From: Ovis canadensis
Taxonomy: Eukaryota; Chordata; Mammalia; Artiodactyla; Bovidae
Direction: 5' to 3'
DNA length: 64,000 bases
Assembly (NCBI RefSeq): GCF_042477335.2
Contig: NC_091256.1
Span: forward strand, 38,098,001 to 38,162,000
The notes beneath the pieces are model-generated. The model saw only the letters and a list, made by a program, of their open reading frames with translations. It was not told where the DNA came from and searched no databases. Below are positions 21,466-32,940 of the stretch, piece by piece. The position numbers and the translations under genes were made by a program. Within the stretch, counting starts at the first letter, position 1, and every line of letters starts with the position of its first letter.

Positions 21466-23289
21466 GCCCCCTTCATTTTATTCCTGCATTTATAAAGCAG
21501 CTTCTAAGTGAATTGCTCTCTGCTGAGGCTCTTTGAGACGACCTTGGAATCCAGAGAAATCCCCAAACTAGAGTCATGGCAAAGGGGTGAGTGTTTTCCC
21601 AACTGCCAACCCTGCAGCCAAGCCTGGTCCTGGGCAACACTGTGAAGTAATCGATATCTCTGTCACTTTTCTGGCCTGGTTGTCTTTTGGGTTATCATTT
21701 CTGCATCTCTTCCATGTGCTTTCTTAAGTGATTCGTGTTTTCCAAAGTGAGCTCATCATATTAATCATATTAGGGTGTGAGTGGCCTGGTTAAGTTGTCT
21801 TTGTATCTTAAAGGAAGACCAATAAAGCTCAGAGGGAGGAATCATCAGGCCCTGCAGAAAAGGCAGGGTAGGAGAAGCAGAAGTCATTTTGAAGCTGTGG
21901 TGCCTTCCTGGGCATCCCTGAAGTCACCCTGATTCAGGGCCCATCTGGTCTCCTTATCCCAGGGCCAGCCTTGCTTGGCCTGTGCTGACTACTGCCTCTG
22001 CTACACCATCTGGAAGAGAAGATCAGGAAAACTGCTTCAGTTTCTTGCTCTCCTAGGGTTAGGCTGTGGGCCACAGCAGCTTGGGCATAAGCAGGGTTGA
22101 TGGCGGTTGGTGGTGGTGGCAGGGTGTCATTACAACACTAATGAATCACGGCTGGGCCTGGCTCTCTTCTCTGACTCAGCTTGAAACTTCTTTCTGTTAA
22201 CAGGAAGCCAGTAACCAGTGAAGTCAAAAGCTTGTATGAAACTCTGGATTGGAAACCACGGGGTGCTTTTTAAGCTTCTGTTTCTAAAATAAGAAGGGAA
22301 GCTATCAGAGAGAAGCTTCCCTGTCTCCTTTGATGCGGAGGGACTGGGTTGGTAGAAGGTTGATTGTGAGTCCAGGCTTTTGTTTCTTATGAAACAAAAA
22401 AATTGTCCAGGAGTTTACAAAAACAGGAAGCTGGCAATGAGTGCTATTGGAATTATGTAAATTAAACAGTTGCTGTGGAATGCAGGTGGCAGTCTGCCTG
22501 TGGGAAAGACTGGAGAATGAGGCCAGATGGGAGCAGCCAGGTTATCAAGTGCTGTTAAGGCACTGGCGAGGAAGCTACGAGGCAGGGGGGCTAGATGAGG
22601 GGGTGTGGTCCATCACTGCCCTGGAGTTGTCAGCCCAGGGCACTGCTGGAATGGTGGGGCAGCCCAAGGGCAGCAGGGAGCAAGGGCTTTCTACGTGCAG
22701 TGTGAGAAAATGAAGATGCTTACATCTCTCCAGGAGAGATTTCTATCTTCTCGTGGATATAAAGGATGGAGCCACATGAGTGCTGGAGGCCCCTTCTGTG
22801 CACAGGTTCTAGAAGGGCCTAGCAAACTGACAGCTGCCCAGGGGCCTGGGAACCCAAGCTGTGGTGTATGCTCCCATCAGGAAGGGAGCTAGCAGCACCA
22901 TGATTTATCAGTGATTCACACACTTGGGGAATGGAGACATTTTGTTTTGGCTTGTTGTTCTGGGGTGTATTCTTTTTCCTACCCTTTAAAAATATTGTTA
23001 GTTCAAACGTTTAAGTCAATTGAAATGCACTTTGTTTTAGATTAAAATTTTTTTTAAAGTCCTGTTATTTGAAACTTCTAAGACAACTAGATAGCCTGCT
23101 AAGGTATCACAGTACTAGGATTTGGGTTCTCAGCTGTATACTGGATGACTTTGAGGGCAAAGGAAAGGCCTTTGGTAGTGATAAGAGGGGTTACCACAGG
23201 AGTATTTTTGCTTGCTTACCGCTCCCCACTCCAGGCAGTGTTGACCTCTGGGGGGTGCTTGATAAAATTTCCTTTCCCCAGACTCATTG
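21466..23289. other. non-repeat DNA, no gene recognised
   Basis: About 1.8 kb without a recognised exon or young repeat. One frame at 22441-22713 is open for 90 codons but shows no domain or signal sequence. Confidence 0.45.
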
Positions 23290-24500
23290 CTAATCACATT
23301 TTCTTGCTTCTAATCTCTCTTCCCTGCAGTCTATCACTCATCCTGCCATCAGAGTTAATTTCCTTAAGCACAGTGTATTGTGTCACGTCCCTTCCTCAAT
23401 AATTTTCAGTGTGGGTCTCCCCACTGCCTACATACAAAGTCCAATACCTTAGTATGGGTCAAGGAAAGCCCCTCATGATTTAACCCTCTAATTCCTTTCA
23501 AGTGTCAATGTCTTTTACAGTCCTCCATGTTCCCCCACCCCCCAAATTCTTGCTATACATACTTTGAGTTCATCTCTTGAACATCAAGACATGAAAAGCT
23601 TGGCTTATACAATCCAGGCATTTATTTGCTTCTGGGTTTAAAAAAAAGGCCATTATCTGTCTGAGCTGCAGGCAGGGCTTGATCTAGCAGCTCAACCATT
23701 TCCCCAAGGACTCAGTTTATTTTCAACTGATTCTCATGGTCCCAAGATGATTGCCAGCAACTCTTGGGCCTTGTGCTTCTTTGTTCATGTCTCTAAAGAA
23801 AAACAGAATATCCTTGCCCCAGCATTCCTGATCCATCTTCAATCTGATTGTTGCTTAGTCTCGTCAGACTTTTGTGACCCCCTGAACTGTAGTCAGCCAG
23901 GCTTTTCTATCCATGGGATTATCCTGGCAAGAATACTGGAGTGGGTTGCTGTTTCCTCCTCCAAGGGCTCTTCCCAACCCAGGGATGGAATCTGTGTCTC
24001 ATGTGACTCCTGCATTGGCAGGCAGATTCTTTACCATCGAGCCACCAGGGAAGCCCAATCTGCTTAGACTTTGTTTATACCATCTTTTTACTCCTGCACC
24101 AAAGCCTGTGGTCAGTGGGAGGTGCAACTACAAAGTTCCTCCTTACATCAGAAGTTTTTCCCAGAACTGAATGGACCCCTAAATGGACATTGGGAACTGT
24201 TGGGAGGAAGGAAGACAGGCTAGAACCTAAGGAAGCATCCAGCATTGTCCATTCCATACACCCTGCCCCTTCTCGTTTCTGTGCCTCCCCCAATGCTTCC
24301 ATTGGCTTCCACTGATCACAGACCTATGCATGCTTTAAGACCTTGCTCAAGTGCCACTGCTATGTCTCTTCTGTTCTCCTGGTAAGACTAATCCTTCTTT
24401 TCTCCCCCACCTCCCCCAGGATACACCATACTTGTAGCTCATATGTAAATGCATTTATTCCAGTTCATATGTAATTCTGTTTGGCATTTGTCTGGGGCAA
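23290..24500 (+). mobile_element. L2 LINE, long diverged copy split by a SINE
   Basis: The text follows the L2 3' part: ctatcactcatcctgccatcagagttaatttcc, gtgtcacgtcccttcctcaataattttcag, acaaagtccaataccttagtatgg, and after the SINE ctttaagaccttgctcaagtgccac. Old, mammal-wide. Confidence 0.65.
23843..24055 (-). mobile_element. Bov-tA type SINE nested in L2
   Basis: Minus strand: ttgttgcttagtctcgtcagac on the left, A-unit (ccatgggattatcctggcaagaatactgg), and the head gagccaccagggaagccc on the right. The short CAATCTG repeats on both sides suggest the duplication. Confidence 0.9.
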
Positions 24501-24739
24501 AATGTGCTACGTTTTCCTGTACCCTCACACTCAGTACTTCTGAGGCCAGATGTGTGGTTTTGCCCACACCAACCCATTCTCTGACACCAGCTGGGTGTCT
24601 GACAGTTCAATTCAGTTCTGACACTATTTTCTGCCTATAAATTTAAGGGCTCAGTCCCACAGACGGTCCCACTTCAGATGCTAATTGCTAGTCCCAGACT
24701 GTCACTTGTACTTCTGATGAACTGGCTATCAGTTGTGGT

Positions 24740-25240
24740 TCTCATGACCTCCTATTTAGGTTTGATAATATACTAAAATGACTCACAGAATTCAAGAAAA
24801 CATTTGTGTTTACCAGCTCATTATAAAGGACGCAGATGAACAGTCATATGAATAGGTACATGGGGCGAGGTCTGGAAGGATGCTGAGCATTCAGGAGCTT
24901 CTGTCCCTGTGGAGGTGGGGTACACCATCCTCCTGGCACATGGATGTGTTTACCAGCCTGGAAGCTCTCAGAACTCTGTACTTCAAGGCTTTTTGTGAAG
25001 GCTTCATCACGTAGGTGTGATCGGTTGGGAACTCATTTTGCTGTTCCTTTTCCCTACCCAGGTGGGGCTGAAAGTTCCAAGCTTCTAATCATGGCTTAGT
25101 CTTTCTGATGACCAACTCCCCATCCAGGAGCCCACCAAGATTCATGTCCTTAGAACAAAAGATGCTCCTAGAAAGTTCCAAGGGTTTTAGGAGCTCTTGT
25201 GTCAGGAATGAAGGTCAAAGACTAGACATGAGAAACCAGA
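24740..25240 (-). mobile_element. ERVL-type LTR (MLT2/MER21-like)
   Basis: Antisense text resembling an ERVL-class LTR: aggtttgataatatactaaaatgactcacag, accagctcattataaagga, gaaagttccaagggttttaggagctcttgtgtcagg. The last segment reversed is the 5' part of such LTRs. Exact family and borders uncertain. Confidence 0.55.
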
Positions 25241-25369
25241 GATAGAGACGCCTGTCTATATCTTACTATTTTATAGCATTGTATCCAGTTGTCCATTTGT
25301 CTGACTCCTCCAGTGAACAGGAGGATCCTTGAGGTAGGGGGAGTCCTACTCAGCTCATTGTAGTGTTGA

Positions 25370-25555
25370 ATGGTCATGAGTAATAATAATACCATCACTG
25401 AGAGCTTTCTGTGCAAAAGGCGCTTTTTAAAAAATGCTTCTGAGAATTTTATTTAGTCTCATTTAGTGTTGGCAACACAGTCAGCAGTAGTAGAGACTTG
25501 AACCTAGATTTTTTCCTACTCCAGAGTTCATGTTCTTAAGCGTTTATCATGTTTG
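25370..25555 (-). mobile_element. MIR SINE fragment
   Basis: Minus-strand MIR-like order: taataataccatcactg..., agtagtagagacttgaacctag, ctactccagagttcatgttcttaa. Diverged. Confidence 0.5.
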
Positions 25556-25925
25556 TGCAGAAATTTGCAAAGAGATACTCTCCTAGAAGATAAGTCCCTG
25601 TAGAGGTGACTCTGAGTGGAGAAGGTAGAGGAGGGCAAGGAGGTTGAGGCTCCCTGAGAAACTGAAGGGATGGTATGGAGGAGTGTGGGGTAGGGATCAG
25701 GCGAGTAGAGGAAGATTATGGGCTTTGTTCAGGATGGTTTGCCAGAGAGGTCTTCCTTTCCGGTACCGCTCATGGGCAGAATCGAAAGTGCTGCTGAGTA
25801 TGGTACCCTGACTGAGGCTCCTGTTTGCTTGGAGTCCTCACGAATGAGGGAATCAAGTCATTTGACTGTCTCGATGAACTGGAAATGAGAAACCCAAGTG
25901 ACTGTCTGCTAAGATAAAGAAGTGG

Positions 25926-26061
25926 TGAAACTTCACTGGTGGTCCAGTGGCTAAGACTCCATGCTCCCAATGCAGGGGGCCTGGGTTCCGTCCCTGTGCA
26001 GGAAACTAGGTCCCACATGCTGCAATTAAGACCAGGTGCAATCAAGTAAATTAATTAAATA
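25926..26061 (+). mobile_element. CHR-type tRNA SINE
   Basis: Head ttcactggtggtccagtggctaagactcc, B-box-like gggttccgtccctg, and an AATTAATTAAAT tail. AAAGAAGTGG at 25916-25925 and 26062-26071 is an exact 10-bp duplication. Confidence 0.92.
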
Positions 26062-26071
26062 AAAGAAGTGG

Positions 26072-27159
26072 CGAGACTGTGTCCAGATATTACCTATGAG
26101 AAAGCAGCTGGGCAGCAGAGGGCTTCTCCCTGTAGAAACTCCATGCTGATGACTTCGAGGGAGGAGATGAGGGGCCTCTCTGGGAGCAGAAAGCCCAGAT
26201 CTCCTGAAAGGTGGCAGCAGTGCAGCAGGAGCTGAAAATCTGTGATCCGGAGGCTCACTCCTTCCTTCATAACTGAGCCCCCATTGCCTGCTCCAGGGCC
26301 CCCTGGCTTGGGAGAGCACAGGGCAAAGCCTTTGCCCCTCTGGAGGTGACTTTGCACTAGCCAGTCCTGGGGAGGTGATTTGCTATCCCTCCAAGAAGAG
26401 TTGGGGCCCCCAACAGGATGGGGGCCAGGTGGATGGAGCGTAGCAATTACTGAGCACCCCCCTGCCTGTTTTTCCTGCTAAGCTCTACATAAACAATCAG
26501 TTGAAAAAGACTGTCCCCTTTCATAGGCTTTACCACTGGGTGTTTTCAAAAGCAATTTAAACACTGGCAAACATAAAGGAAAGCTTTTATCCCTTCTCTA
26601 ACCACTGAAAGGAAGCGGTGGATTTAAAAACCATATGAATTGCAAGGAACAGAGCCAGAGAGACAGAAAAGGTGGAGGGGAGGGTGAGACAGATGATGAA
26701 AATGTGTGAGCTGATGGGGTAGAGTGGAGGAGGGCAAAGGTGGGGGGACAGGTCCTAGGGAGGGAGAGAGGGGAAGAGGGCAGGAAGGCGGTGCCAGCCT
26801 CCGGAGGAGTCTGTTCTAAAGCACATGGCTCTCTGGGGGAGAGAACCCGGCCTGGGAAGCCTGGGAGACTTCCGCAAGGATGAAGTCACCATCCTTTTGG
26901 GAGGAGGATGTGAAGGAGGATGGTCTTTATTTTGTATTAAGGGCCAGTCTGCGGTTTAGTCCACAACTAGTAAATTTGGGGTAAAACTTAACTTTGTTCA
27001 GTTAAAATTTCTATTTGTTAAGCAGAGGCTGAGACACCGGCCTCAGGTTTGATTGAAAGCTAGGTTGGCAGCACAGGTAGTACCCTCTTTCTCCAGTGTT
27101 AGTCTTTTGGCCCGTAATTCCTTTGTCTTCTCCTCCCTGGCTTTTCTTCATTTGCTTTG
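26072..27159. other. non-repeat DNA rising in GC content
   Basis: No gene recognised. Purine-rich patches (ggagggagagaggggaagagg near 26755-26785) precede the CpG-rich segment. Confidence 0.45.
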
Positions 27160-27680
27160 CCTCTGTCTTGCTCCCCCTCTTCATTTCCTTCCTCCTGGCA
27201 TGGGCAAAACCCCGGGGTTCCCTGCGGAGGGAAGGCGATGCCTTCCAGGGACTCCTGGTGCTGAAATTGACATCCCGGGCCTCCCAACCCCCAGGGCCTC
27301 ACAGGCGGTGGCCCAGGGGAGGCCTATGCCCGAGGTTGTCCAGGCCCAGCCAAGTCCGGCGCCTCGTCGGTGCCCACCCACGGCACAGGGGCGGGGCCCC
27401 TTCCTAATCTTATCCTCGCACAACCCTGCGGCGACCGCGCTCGGGAGCCTGGTATTTAATAAGGGGAGTTGGAGTGCGGTCCTCCCACGAGGAGAGGCGA
27501 GCAGGAGGCTCTCCCTATTGAAAACACAGCTGTTGCAGAGGAGATAGACAGGAAAGCCGACCCAGCCCTCTGGCAGAGGCCTCGGCGGGAGTGCCAGCTC
27601 CTGTGAAATAACAGGCCCAGCCCAGAGGCGCAAACATGCGGTCCTGGCGGTAGCCAGGCAACCGGTTTCCAGGAGGGGGG
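27160..27680 (+). promoter_or_regulatory. CpG-rich promoter-like segment
   Basis: By eye I count about 28 CpG dinucleotides between 27210 and 27670, far denser than anywhere else in the window. It contains a GC box (ggggcggggc, 27388-27397) and, about 60 bp downstream, a TATA-like tatttaataa (27453-27462). That spacing would suit a plus-strand start near 27485. No exon is recognisable downstream. It could be an orphan CpG island or a first-exon promoter of a gene outside the window. Confidence 0.4.
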
Positions 27681-27839
27681 GAGCTGGAGACCCCTCAGTC
27701 CCCGGAAGGCAAACAGGCTCTCCCTTCTTTAAGGGAGTCCATCTTACACCTGGTCAGAGGAAGGGGACTGGGGAGGCCTGTCCTGGGTGGTGGAGGGGTA
27801 AGCAAGGGGTAGGTGCTGCCAACCTGGTTTGGTTCTAAT
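27681..27839. other. non-repeat DNA
   Basis: Short GC-rich shoulder of the CpG-rich segment, with no recognised element. Confidence 0.4.
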
Positions 27840-28380
27840 GGAGTAAGCTCACTCAAGTTACTTGCTCTCTTTGAGACTCACTTTCCTCCTCTGAAAGATG
27901 ACAGTAATACTTGCCCTGCTTACTAAATGGGTTGTTCTGAGAACCACGTGGTTGAATGATGTCTTCCAGAGTTAAGATCTGGGCTTAGGCCCTACTGTTG
28001 CCATGTGTTAACTGACCTAAACATCTATTTTCTCATCTGGGAAGGACAGTAATAGAACCTGCCTCATTTGGGTCCTGGTGAGGCCGGAATGAGCTTAATA
28101 CAGTGCCTGGTTTATTATAAAAGTGTACTGTTACTCGCTCAGTCGTCTCAGACTCTTTGTGACCCCATGGACTATATAGCCCACCATGCTCCTCTATCCA
28201 TGGATTTCTCCAGGCAAGAACACTGGAACGGGTAGCCATTCCCTTCTCCAGGGGATCTTCCCAACTCAGGGACCGCACCCTGGTCTCCCACATTGCAGGT
28301 GTATTCTTTACCGTCTGAGCCACCAGGGAAGCCATGGTTTATTATAAGTTGCTCAATAAATGTTGCCTCTTGTCATCATC
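27840..28380 (+). mobile_element. MIR SINE(s), split by a Bov-tA
   Basis: MIR text occurs twice in a row: ctttgagactcactttcctcctctgaaagatg, and then ttttctcatctgggaaggacagtaatagaacctgcctc...gtgcctggtttattataa. The second continues after the SINE with gttgctcaataaatgttg. Confidence 0.75.
28121..28334 (-). mobile_element. Bov-tA type SINE with perfect 13-bp duplication
   Basis: Minus-strand SINE inserted in the MIR tail. TGGTTTATTATAA at 28108-28120 and 28335-28347 is exact. Confidence 0.95.
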
Positions 28381-28677
28381 AAATGCAAAGATTTTGTGTA
28401 AGCATTTTGTAAACTCTGGTGCAGTGTTTAAAATATGGGACATTATTCTTACGTGTGAGGCCAGCTGAAATTCTGGGTTCCAAGCAGTATTTTGTAAAGG
28501 AGTTCTCTTTCTGGTTTCTTTCCCCCTTAAGAAAATTTCCGCTTTCTTTCTGTGGTCCTTTGGAGTCTTCAGTGGGAGGCTTTTCCTGCGATTTACTCAC
28601 TCTGCATCTTCTGCTGGTCCAAATCCCACTCTCCCCTGGGGCCCAACTCACCTCCTCCAAGAAGTCTTGAGTCACTA

Positions 28678-30031
28678 ATTTTCAGTCACTCAGTTGTGTC
28701 CAACTCTTTGTGACCCCATGGACTGTAGCGCACCAGACTTCCTTGTCCATCACCAACTCCCAGAGCTTGCTCAAACTCATGTCAATCGAGTCGCTGATGC
28801 TATTCAACCATCGCATCCTCTGTCGTCCCCTTCTCCTGCCTTCTATCTTTCCCAGCATCAGGGTATATTCAAATGAGTCAGTTCTTCATATCAGGTGGCC
28901 AAAGTATTGGAGTTTCAGCTTCAGCATCAGTCCTTCCAATGAATATTCAGGACTGATTTCCTTTAGGATTGACTGGTTTGATCTCCTTGCAGTTCAAGGG
29001 ACTCTCAAGAGTCTTCTCCAAAACCACAGTTCAAAAGCATCAATTCTTTGGCACTCAGCTTTCTTTATAGTCCAACTCTCACATCCATACATGACTACTG
29101 GAAAAACCATAGCTTTGACTAGATGGACCTTTGTCGGCAAAGTAATGTCTTTGCTTTTTAATATGCTGTCTAGGTTGGTCATAGCTTTTCTTCCAAGGAG
29201 TAAGCATCTTTTAATTTCATGGCTGCAGTCACCGTCTGCAGTGATTTTGGAGCCCAAGAAAATAAAATCTGTCACTGTTTCCATTGTTTCTCCATCTGTT
29301 TGCCGTGGAGTCATGGGACTGGATGCCATGATCTTAGTTTTTTGAATGTTGAGTTTTAAGCCAGGTTTTTCACTCTCCTCTTTCTCTTTCATCAAGAGGC
29401 TCTTTAGTTCTTCTTTGCTTTCTGCCATAAGGGTGGTGTCATCTGCATATCTGAGGTTATTGATATTTCTCCCAGCAATCTTGATTCCAGCTTGTGTTTC
29501 ATGCAGCCCAGCATTTCTCATGATGTACTCTGCATAGAAGTTAAATAAGCAGGGTGACAGTATACAGCCTTGCGTACTTCTTTCCCAATTTGGAACCAGT
29601 CTGTTGTTCCATGTCCGGTTCTAACTGTTGCTTCCTGACCTGCATATAGGTTTCTCCAGAGGCAGGTCAGGTGGTCTGGTATTCCCATCCCTTGAAGAAT
29701 TTTTCACAGTTTGTGGTGATCCACACAGTCAAAGGCTTTGGCGTAATCAATAAAGCAGAAGTAGATGTTTTGCTGGAACTCTCTTGCTTTTTCGATGATC
29801 AGGTGGATTTTGGCAATTTGATCTCTGGTTCCTCCTCCTTTTCTAAAATCAGCTTGAACATCTGGAAGTTCACGATTCACATATTGTTGAAGCCTGGCTT
29901 GGAAAATTTTAAGCATTACTTTGCTAGCGTGTAAGATGAGTGAATTGTGCTGTAGTTTGAACATTCTTTGGCATTGCCCTTCTTTGGGATTGGAATGAAA
30001 ACTGACCTTTTCCAGTTCTGTGGCCACTGCT
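28678..30031 (-). mobile_element. BovB LINE, 5'-truncated, 1.35 kb
   Basis: 3' end at the left (cagtcactcagttgtgtccaac), running to the right through the C-terminal region, YADD region and fingers. It stops in text encoding QQWPQDW-like sequence. The variant resembles the older BovB/ART2 type. GAGTCACTA at 28669-28677 and 30032-30040 is a probable 9-bp duplication. Confidence 0.93.
28994..30027 (-). pseudogene. BovB reverse transcriptase remnant
   Basis: Minus-strand pieces show FIDYAKAFDCVDH, NINNLRYADDTTLMAESKEE and the VFPVVMYGCESWT C-terminal segment, in at least two frames (breaks near 29704 and 29521-29600). No endonuclease part remains. Not functional. Confidence 0.85.
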
Positions 30032-30104
30032 GAGTCACTAGTCTAACTCCCCTTTAGTTTACAAGACTCAGTTGTATCTAAGTCATGTCTGTAGATTTAG
30101 ATTG

Positions 30105-30300
30105 CTGGAGTTCAAAGCCGGTATTTGAGCTCTGTGGCCTTGGGTAAGTAACTAAATCTTGCCAAGCCTTAGTTTCCTCATCTGGAAAATGGTGAATGGG
30201 TAATGACTTCATTGGGTTGTTAAGTGGATCAGATGAGACCCTGTTCCTGAAGTCTGCATGTGTTAACCACATTGTAAATGCTCAGTTGAGGTTCATTATG
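30105..30300 (+). mobile_element. MIR SINE
   Basis: ctggagttcaaagccggtatttgagctctgtggccttgggtaag, cttagtttcctcatctggaaaatgg, gttgttaagtggatcagatgag. Clear MIR order. Confidence 0.85.
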
Positions 30301-30481
30301 ACTTTTATGTTGCTAATTGCCTAATGTCAACATTTTTGTATCCTTGTCTTGAGTTTAAGCTCTTTAAAAGCAGACATATCCTCTGTTTTCCCATCATAGC
30401 ATGAACTGTGGTGTATATGTGTTGGATAATCAATACATACCTTGGATACATTTTCCTCCCATTTAAAAAATAAGCCAGAAG

Positions 30482-30627
30482 GCTGATTATTTATTTATTC
30501 ATCTATTTATTTTTGGTTGCCCTGGGTCTGTATTGCTGTGTGTGGGCTTTCTCTGGTTGCAGCAAATGGGGGCTACTCTTCCTGGTAGTGTGCAGGCTTC
30601 TCATTGCAGTGGCTTCTTTCATTGTGG
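30482..30627 (-). mobile_element. CHR-1-like SINE fragment nested in a MIR
   Basis: T-rich lead (ttatttattcatctatttattt) then ggttgccctgggtctgtattgctg, gtgggctttctctggttgcagc, ggcttctcattgcagtggcttc, as in the long CHR-type SINEs. It is followed by minus-strand MIR text (30628-30715). Confidence 0.7.
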
Positions 30628-30715
30628 AACACAGGCTCAAGGAAATTAAGTTGACCAAGATTACACAGCTGCCAGGATTGAGAATCCTGTGCAGTTCTGT
30701 TTGACTTTAAGGTCT
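30628..30715 (-). mobile_element. MIR SINE fragment
   Basis: aaggaaattaagttgaccaagattacacagctgccaggattgagaatcctg is the antisense MIR core. Confidence 0.65.
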
Positions 30716-31658
30716 TATTTCGTTTTATCTTATTGTTTGTGCCTTTTAGTCACACTGTCTTTGCAGAACATATTCTGAACTTTAATTTCGTTTACTGCTT
30801 ATCCTGACACCATACCAACTCTTGGTGTTAGACAAAATTGAACTCTCAATTGATGACCAAAAAGACCTGCAGATGCAAAGTGCCTTGAACAGGTTGAAGC
30901 CTTAACTGGAAGTAGTACTTTGATCCCTGTGACTTATGGCACTAAAACTTTGGTTATTTCTCTTGAAGTGATTGGCTTAAATTAAGCTTAATCTTGTTTG
31001 CCACTTTGAAAACACACTCTCTCTCTAGCCCCCAGTCAGAAAGATTTTGGTGCCCAAGGAGGGAAGCTTCTTTATTTTTAGGAATCTTGGCTCATAGAAT
31101 TTTGACATAATGACTCTTTGGGAATGAATCTTTCGGGACAAGTGAATCTCTTGGGAAGGAATTCCTTTGTGACAAAGGCAACTGGGTGTTAAATACAAAC
31201 AACAACTCCACAGCGAAGTGGTGTCGGTGTGAGTCACCGGGACAGGGGCTGCATTCCCGTCCTCTGCACACACAGCCACTCCTCTTTGTCCCAGAACAGA
31301 AGAATGTGAAACACTGCAGGCAAAGTTCTGAAGCGAGCACATTCCGTCTCGACTGTCTCTGCTCCTTCCCTTCAGGCTTGGCCTCTGTTTTGCCAGGCAT
31401 CGGTGCTCTGCTCTGTAACACCCTCCTGCCTCCTCCCGGCCCTGGTAGTAACAGATCTGCTGGCAGTCACGGACTCCACTGCTCAGTGGACTGAGTTTTA
31501 GTGTGCGTGTTGCTCCTGGGGGCATTTGAGTCAGAATGGGGTTTGTCTCATGCCTACCTCTGAGGCCTTCCCTGACATTAAACCTGACCTAGCCCTTTTA
31601 GGGAACAGTGTGAGCTCAGAAGGGGAGCAATAAGTCACCATGTCCAGCAGCCATCCTT
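30716..31658. other. non-repeat DNA, no gene recognised
   Basis: About 0.9 kb of apparently unique sequence. 31120-31500 is moderately GC-rich with AP-1-like gtgagtcac at 31229-31237. A 166-codon minus-strand frame (31025-31525) lacks features and is probably chance. Confidence 0.45.
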
Positions 31659-31844
31659 TGTTGTTCAATCGCTCAGTCGTGTCTGACTCTTTGCGACACC
31701 ATGGACTGAAGCACACCAGGCTTCCCTGTCCTTCACCGTCTCCTGGAGCTTGTTCACACTCATGTCCATCGAGTCGGTGATGCCATCCAACTGTCTCATC
31801 TTCTGTCATCCACTTGTCCTCCTGCCTTCAATCTTTCCAGCCTT
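31659..31844 (-). mobile_element. BovB/ART2 3' fragment
   Basis: 186 bp of BovB 3' end, minus strand (gttgttcaatcgctcagtcgtgtctg ... ccttcaatctttccag). CAGCCATCCTT at 31648-31658 and 31845-31855 is an exact 11-bp duplication. Confidence 0.93.
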
Positions 31845-32004
31845 CAGCCATCCTTGAGAAATGGAATTAGTTGTTTTTACATTGGACCCTTTTCTGTAGT
31901 GGAATTTTACATGTATTTAGCCATCAGACTATGCCCAAAATTGGACTAGAGAGGAAATGATCATGTTTTAATCAACCCAGAAAAGAGGTGTGTACAAGGC
32001 CAGG
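31845..32004. other. non-repeat DNA
   Basis: Nothing recognised. Confidence 0.4.
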
Positions 32005-32250
32005 AGTTAGCATTAAGACACAGAATTTGGTTTCAAATCTTGACTGTCGCCTATCTTGACTGTCGCCTGGTAGCATTGGCACCCTGGGCAGGCTTAATAT
32101 CCTCTCTGTGTCTCAATTTTCTCATCAGTAAATGAAGGTAATAACAGTGCCTGTCTTCTGGGTTTATTATGAACATTAAATTAAATGAATATTTTAAAGT
32201 GATTAAAAATAATGCTGGGCATATAATAAAGTCTGTATAAGTGTTTGTCA
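32005..32250 (+). mobile_element. MIR SINE with a 16-bp internal tandem duplication
   Basis: MIR text: agcattaagacacagaatttggtttcaaatc, aattttctcatcagtaaatgaaggtaataacagtgcctg, atgctgggcatataataaagtctg. At about 32038-32070 a unit tcttgactgtcgccta is repeated back to back. Confidence 0.8.
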
Positions 32251-32349
32251 AATACATGTACATTTGATATATCTCAGACCCCCATGATGTTAGAGACTGC
32301 AGCCTGATTTGTTAACTAGGGTCCATGGTTAAACCAAAAGGTTTTGAGC

Positions 32350-32940
32350 ATCGGTCCCCAACCTTTTTGGTATGAGACCAGTTTCCTGGAAGACAGTGTT
32401 TCCATGGACTGGTGGTGGGGAGATGGTTTGGGGATGATTCAAGCATATGACACTTATTGTACACTGTATTATTATTGTGTGTGCGCTCAGTCTCTCAATT
32501 GTGTCAGACTCTTTGTGACCCCATGAACTGTAGCCTGCCAGGCTCCTCGTCTGTGGGATTCTCCAGGCAAGAATACTGGAGTGGGTTGCCATTTCCTCCT
32601 CCAGAGGATCTTCCTAACCCAGGGACTGAACCCCTGTCTCCTGCATCTCCTGCATTACCACTGAGCCACCTGGGAAACCCTTTCTATTATTATTATGTTG
32701 TGATATGTAATGAAATAATTATATAACTCACCATAATGTAGCATCAGTGGGAGGCCTGAGCTTGTTTTCCTGCAACTAGACGGTCCCATCTGGGGGTGAT
32801 GGGAGGACAGTGGAAAGTGGCTGTCAATATGGATGAAACTTTACTCGCTTGCCTGCTGCTCACCTCCTACTATGCAGCCTGGTTCCTAACAGGCCATAGA
32901 TTGGGTCTGGTCTGTGGCCCAGAGTTTGGGGACCCCTGGC
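32350..32940 (+). mobile_element. hAT-like non-autonomous DNA transposon, split by a SINE
   Basis: The ends are inverted: tcggtccccaacctttttgg at the left and gtttggggacccctgg at the right. Internal text (atgaaataattatataactcaccataatgtag, cctgcaactagacggtcccatctgggggtgatggg, gcctggttcctaacaggcc) is a familiar mammalian DNA-transposon consensus. Family name not assigned. A Bov-tA interrupts it. Confidence 0.75.
32476..32682 (-). mobile_element. Bov-tA type SINE nested in a DNA transposon
   Basis: Minus strand; A-unit at left (gtgtgcgctcagtctctcaattgtgtcag), head at right (actgagccacctgggaaaccc). TATTATTATT-type sequence on both sides is the likely duplication. Confidence 0.9.

Noticed and set aside
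31025..31525. 166-codon minus-strand frame
   Set aside because: No domain, no splice context and no codon pattern; expected by chance in GC-balanced unique DNA.
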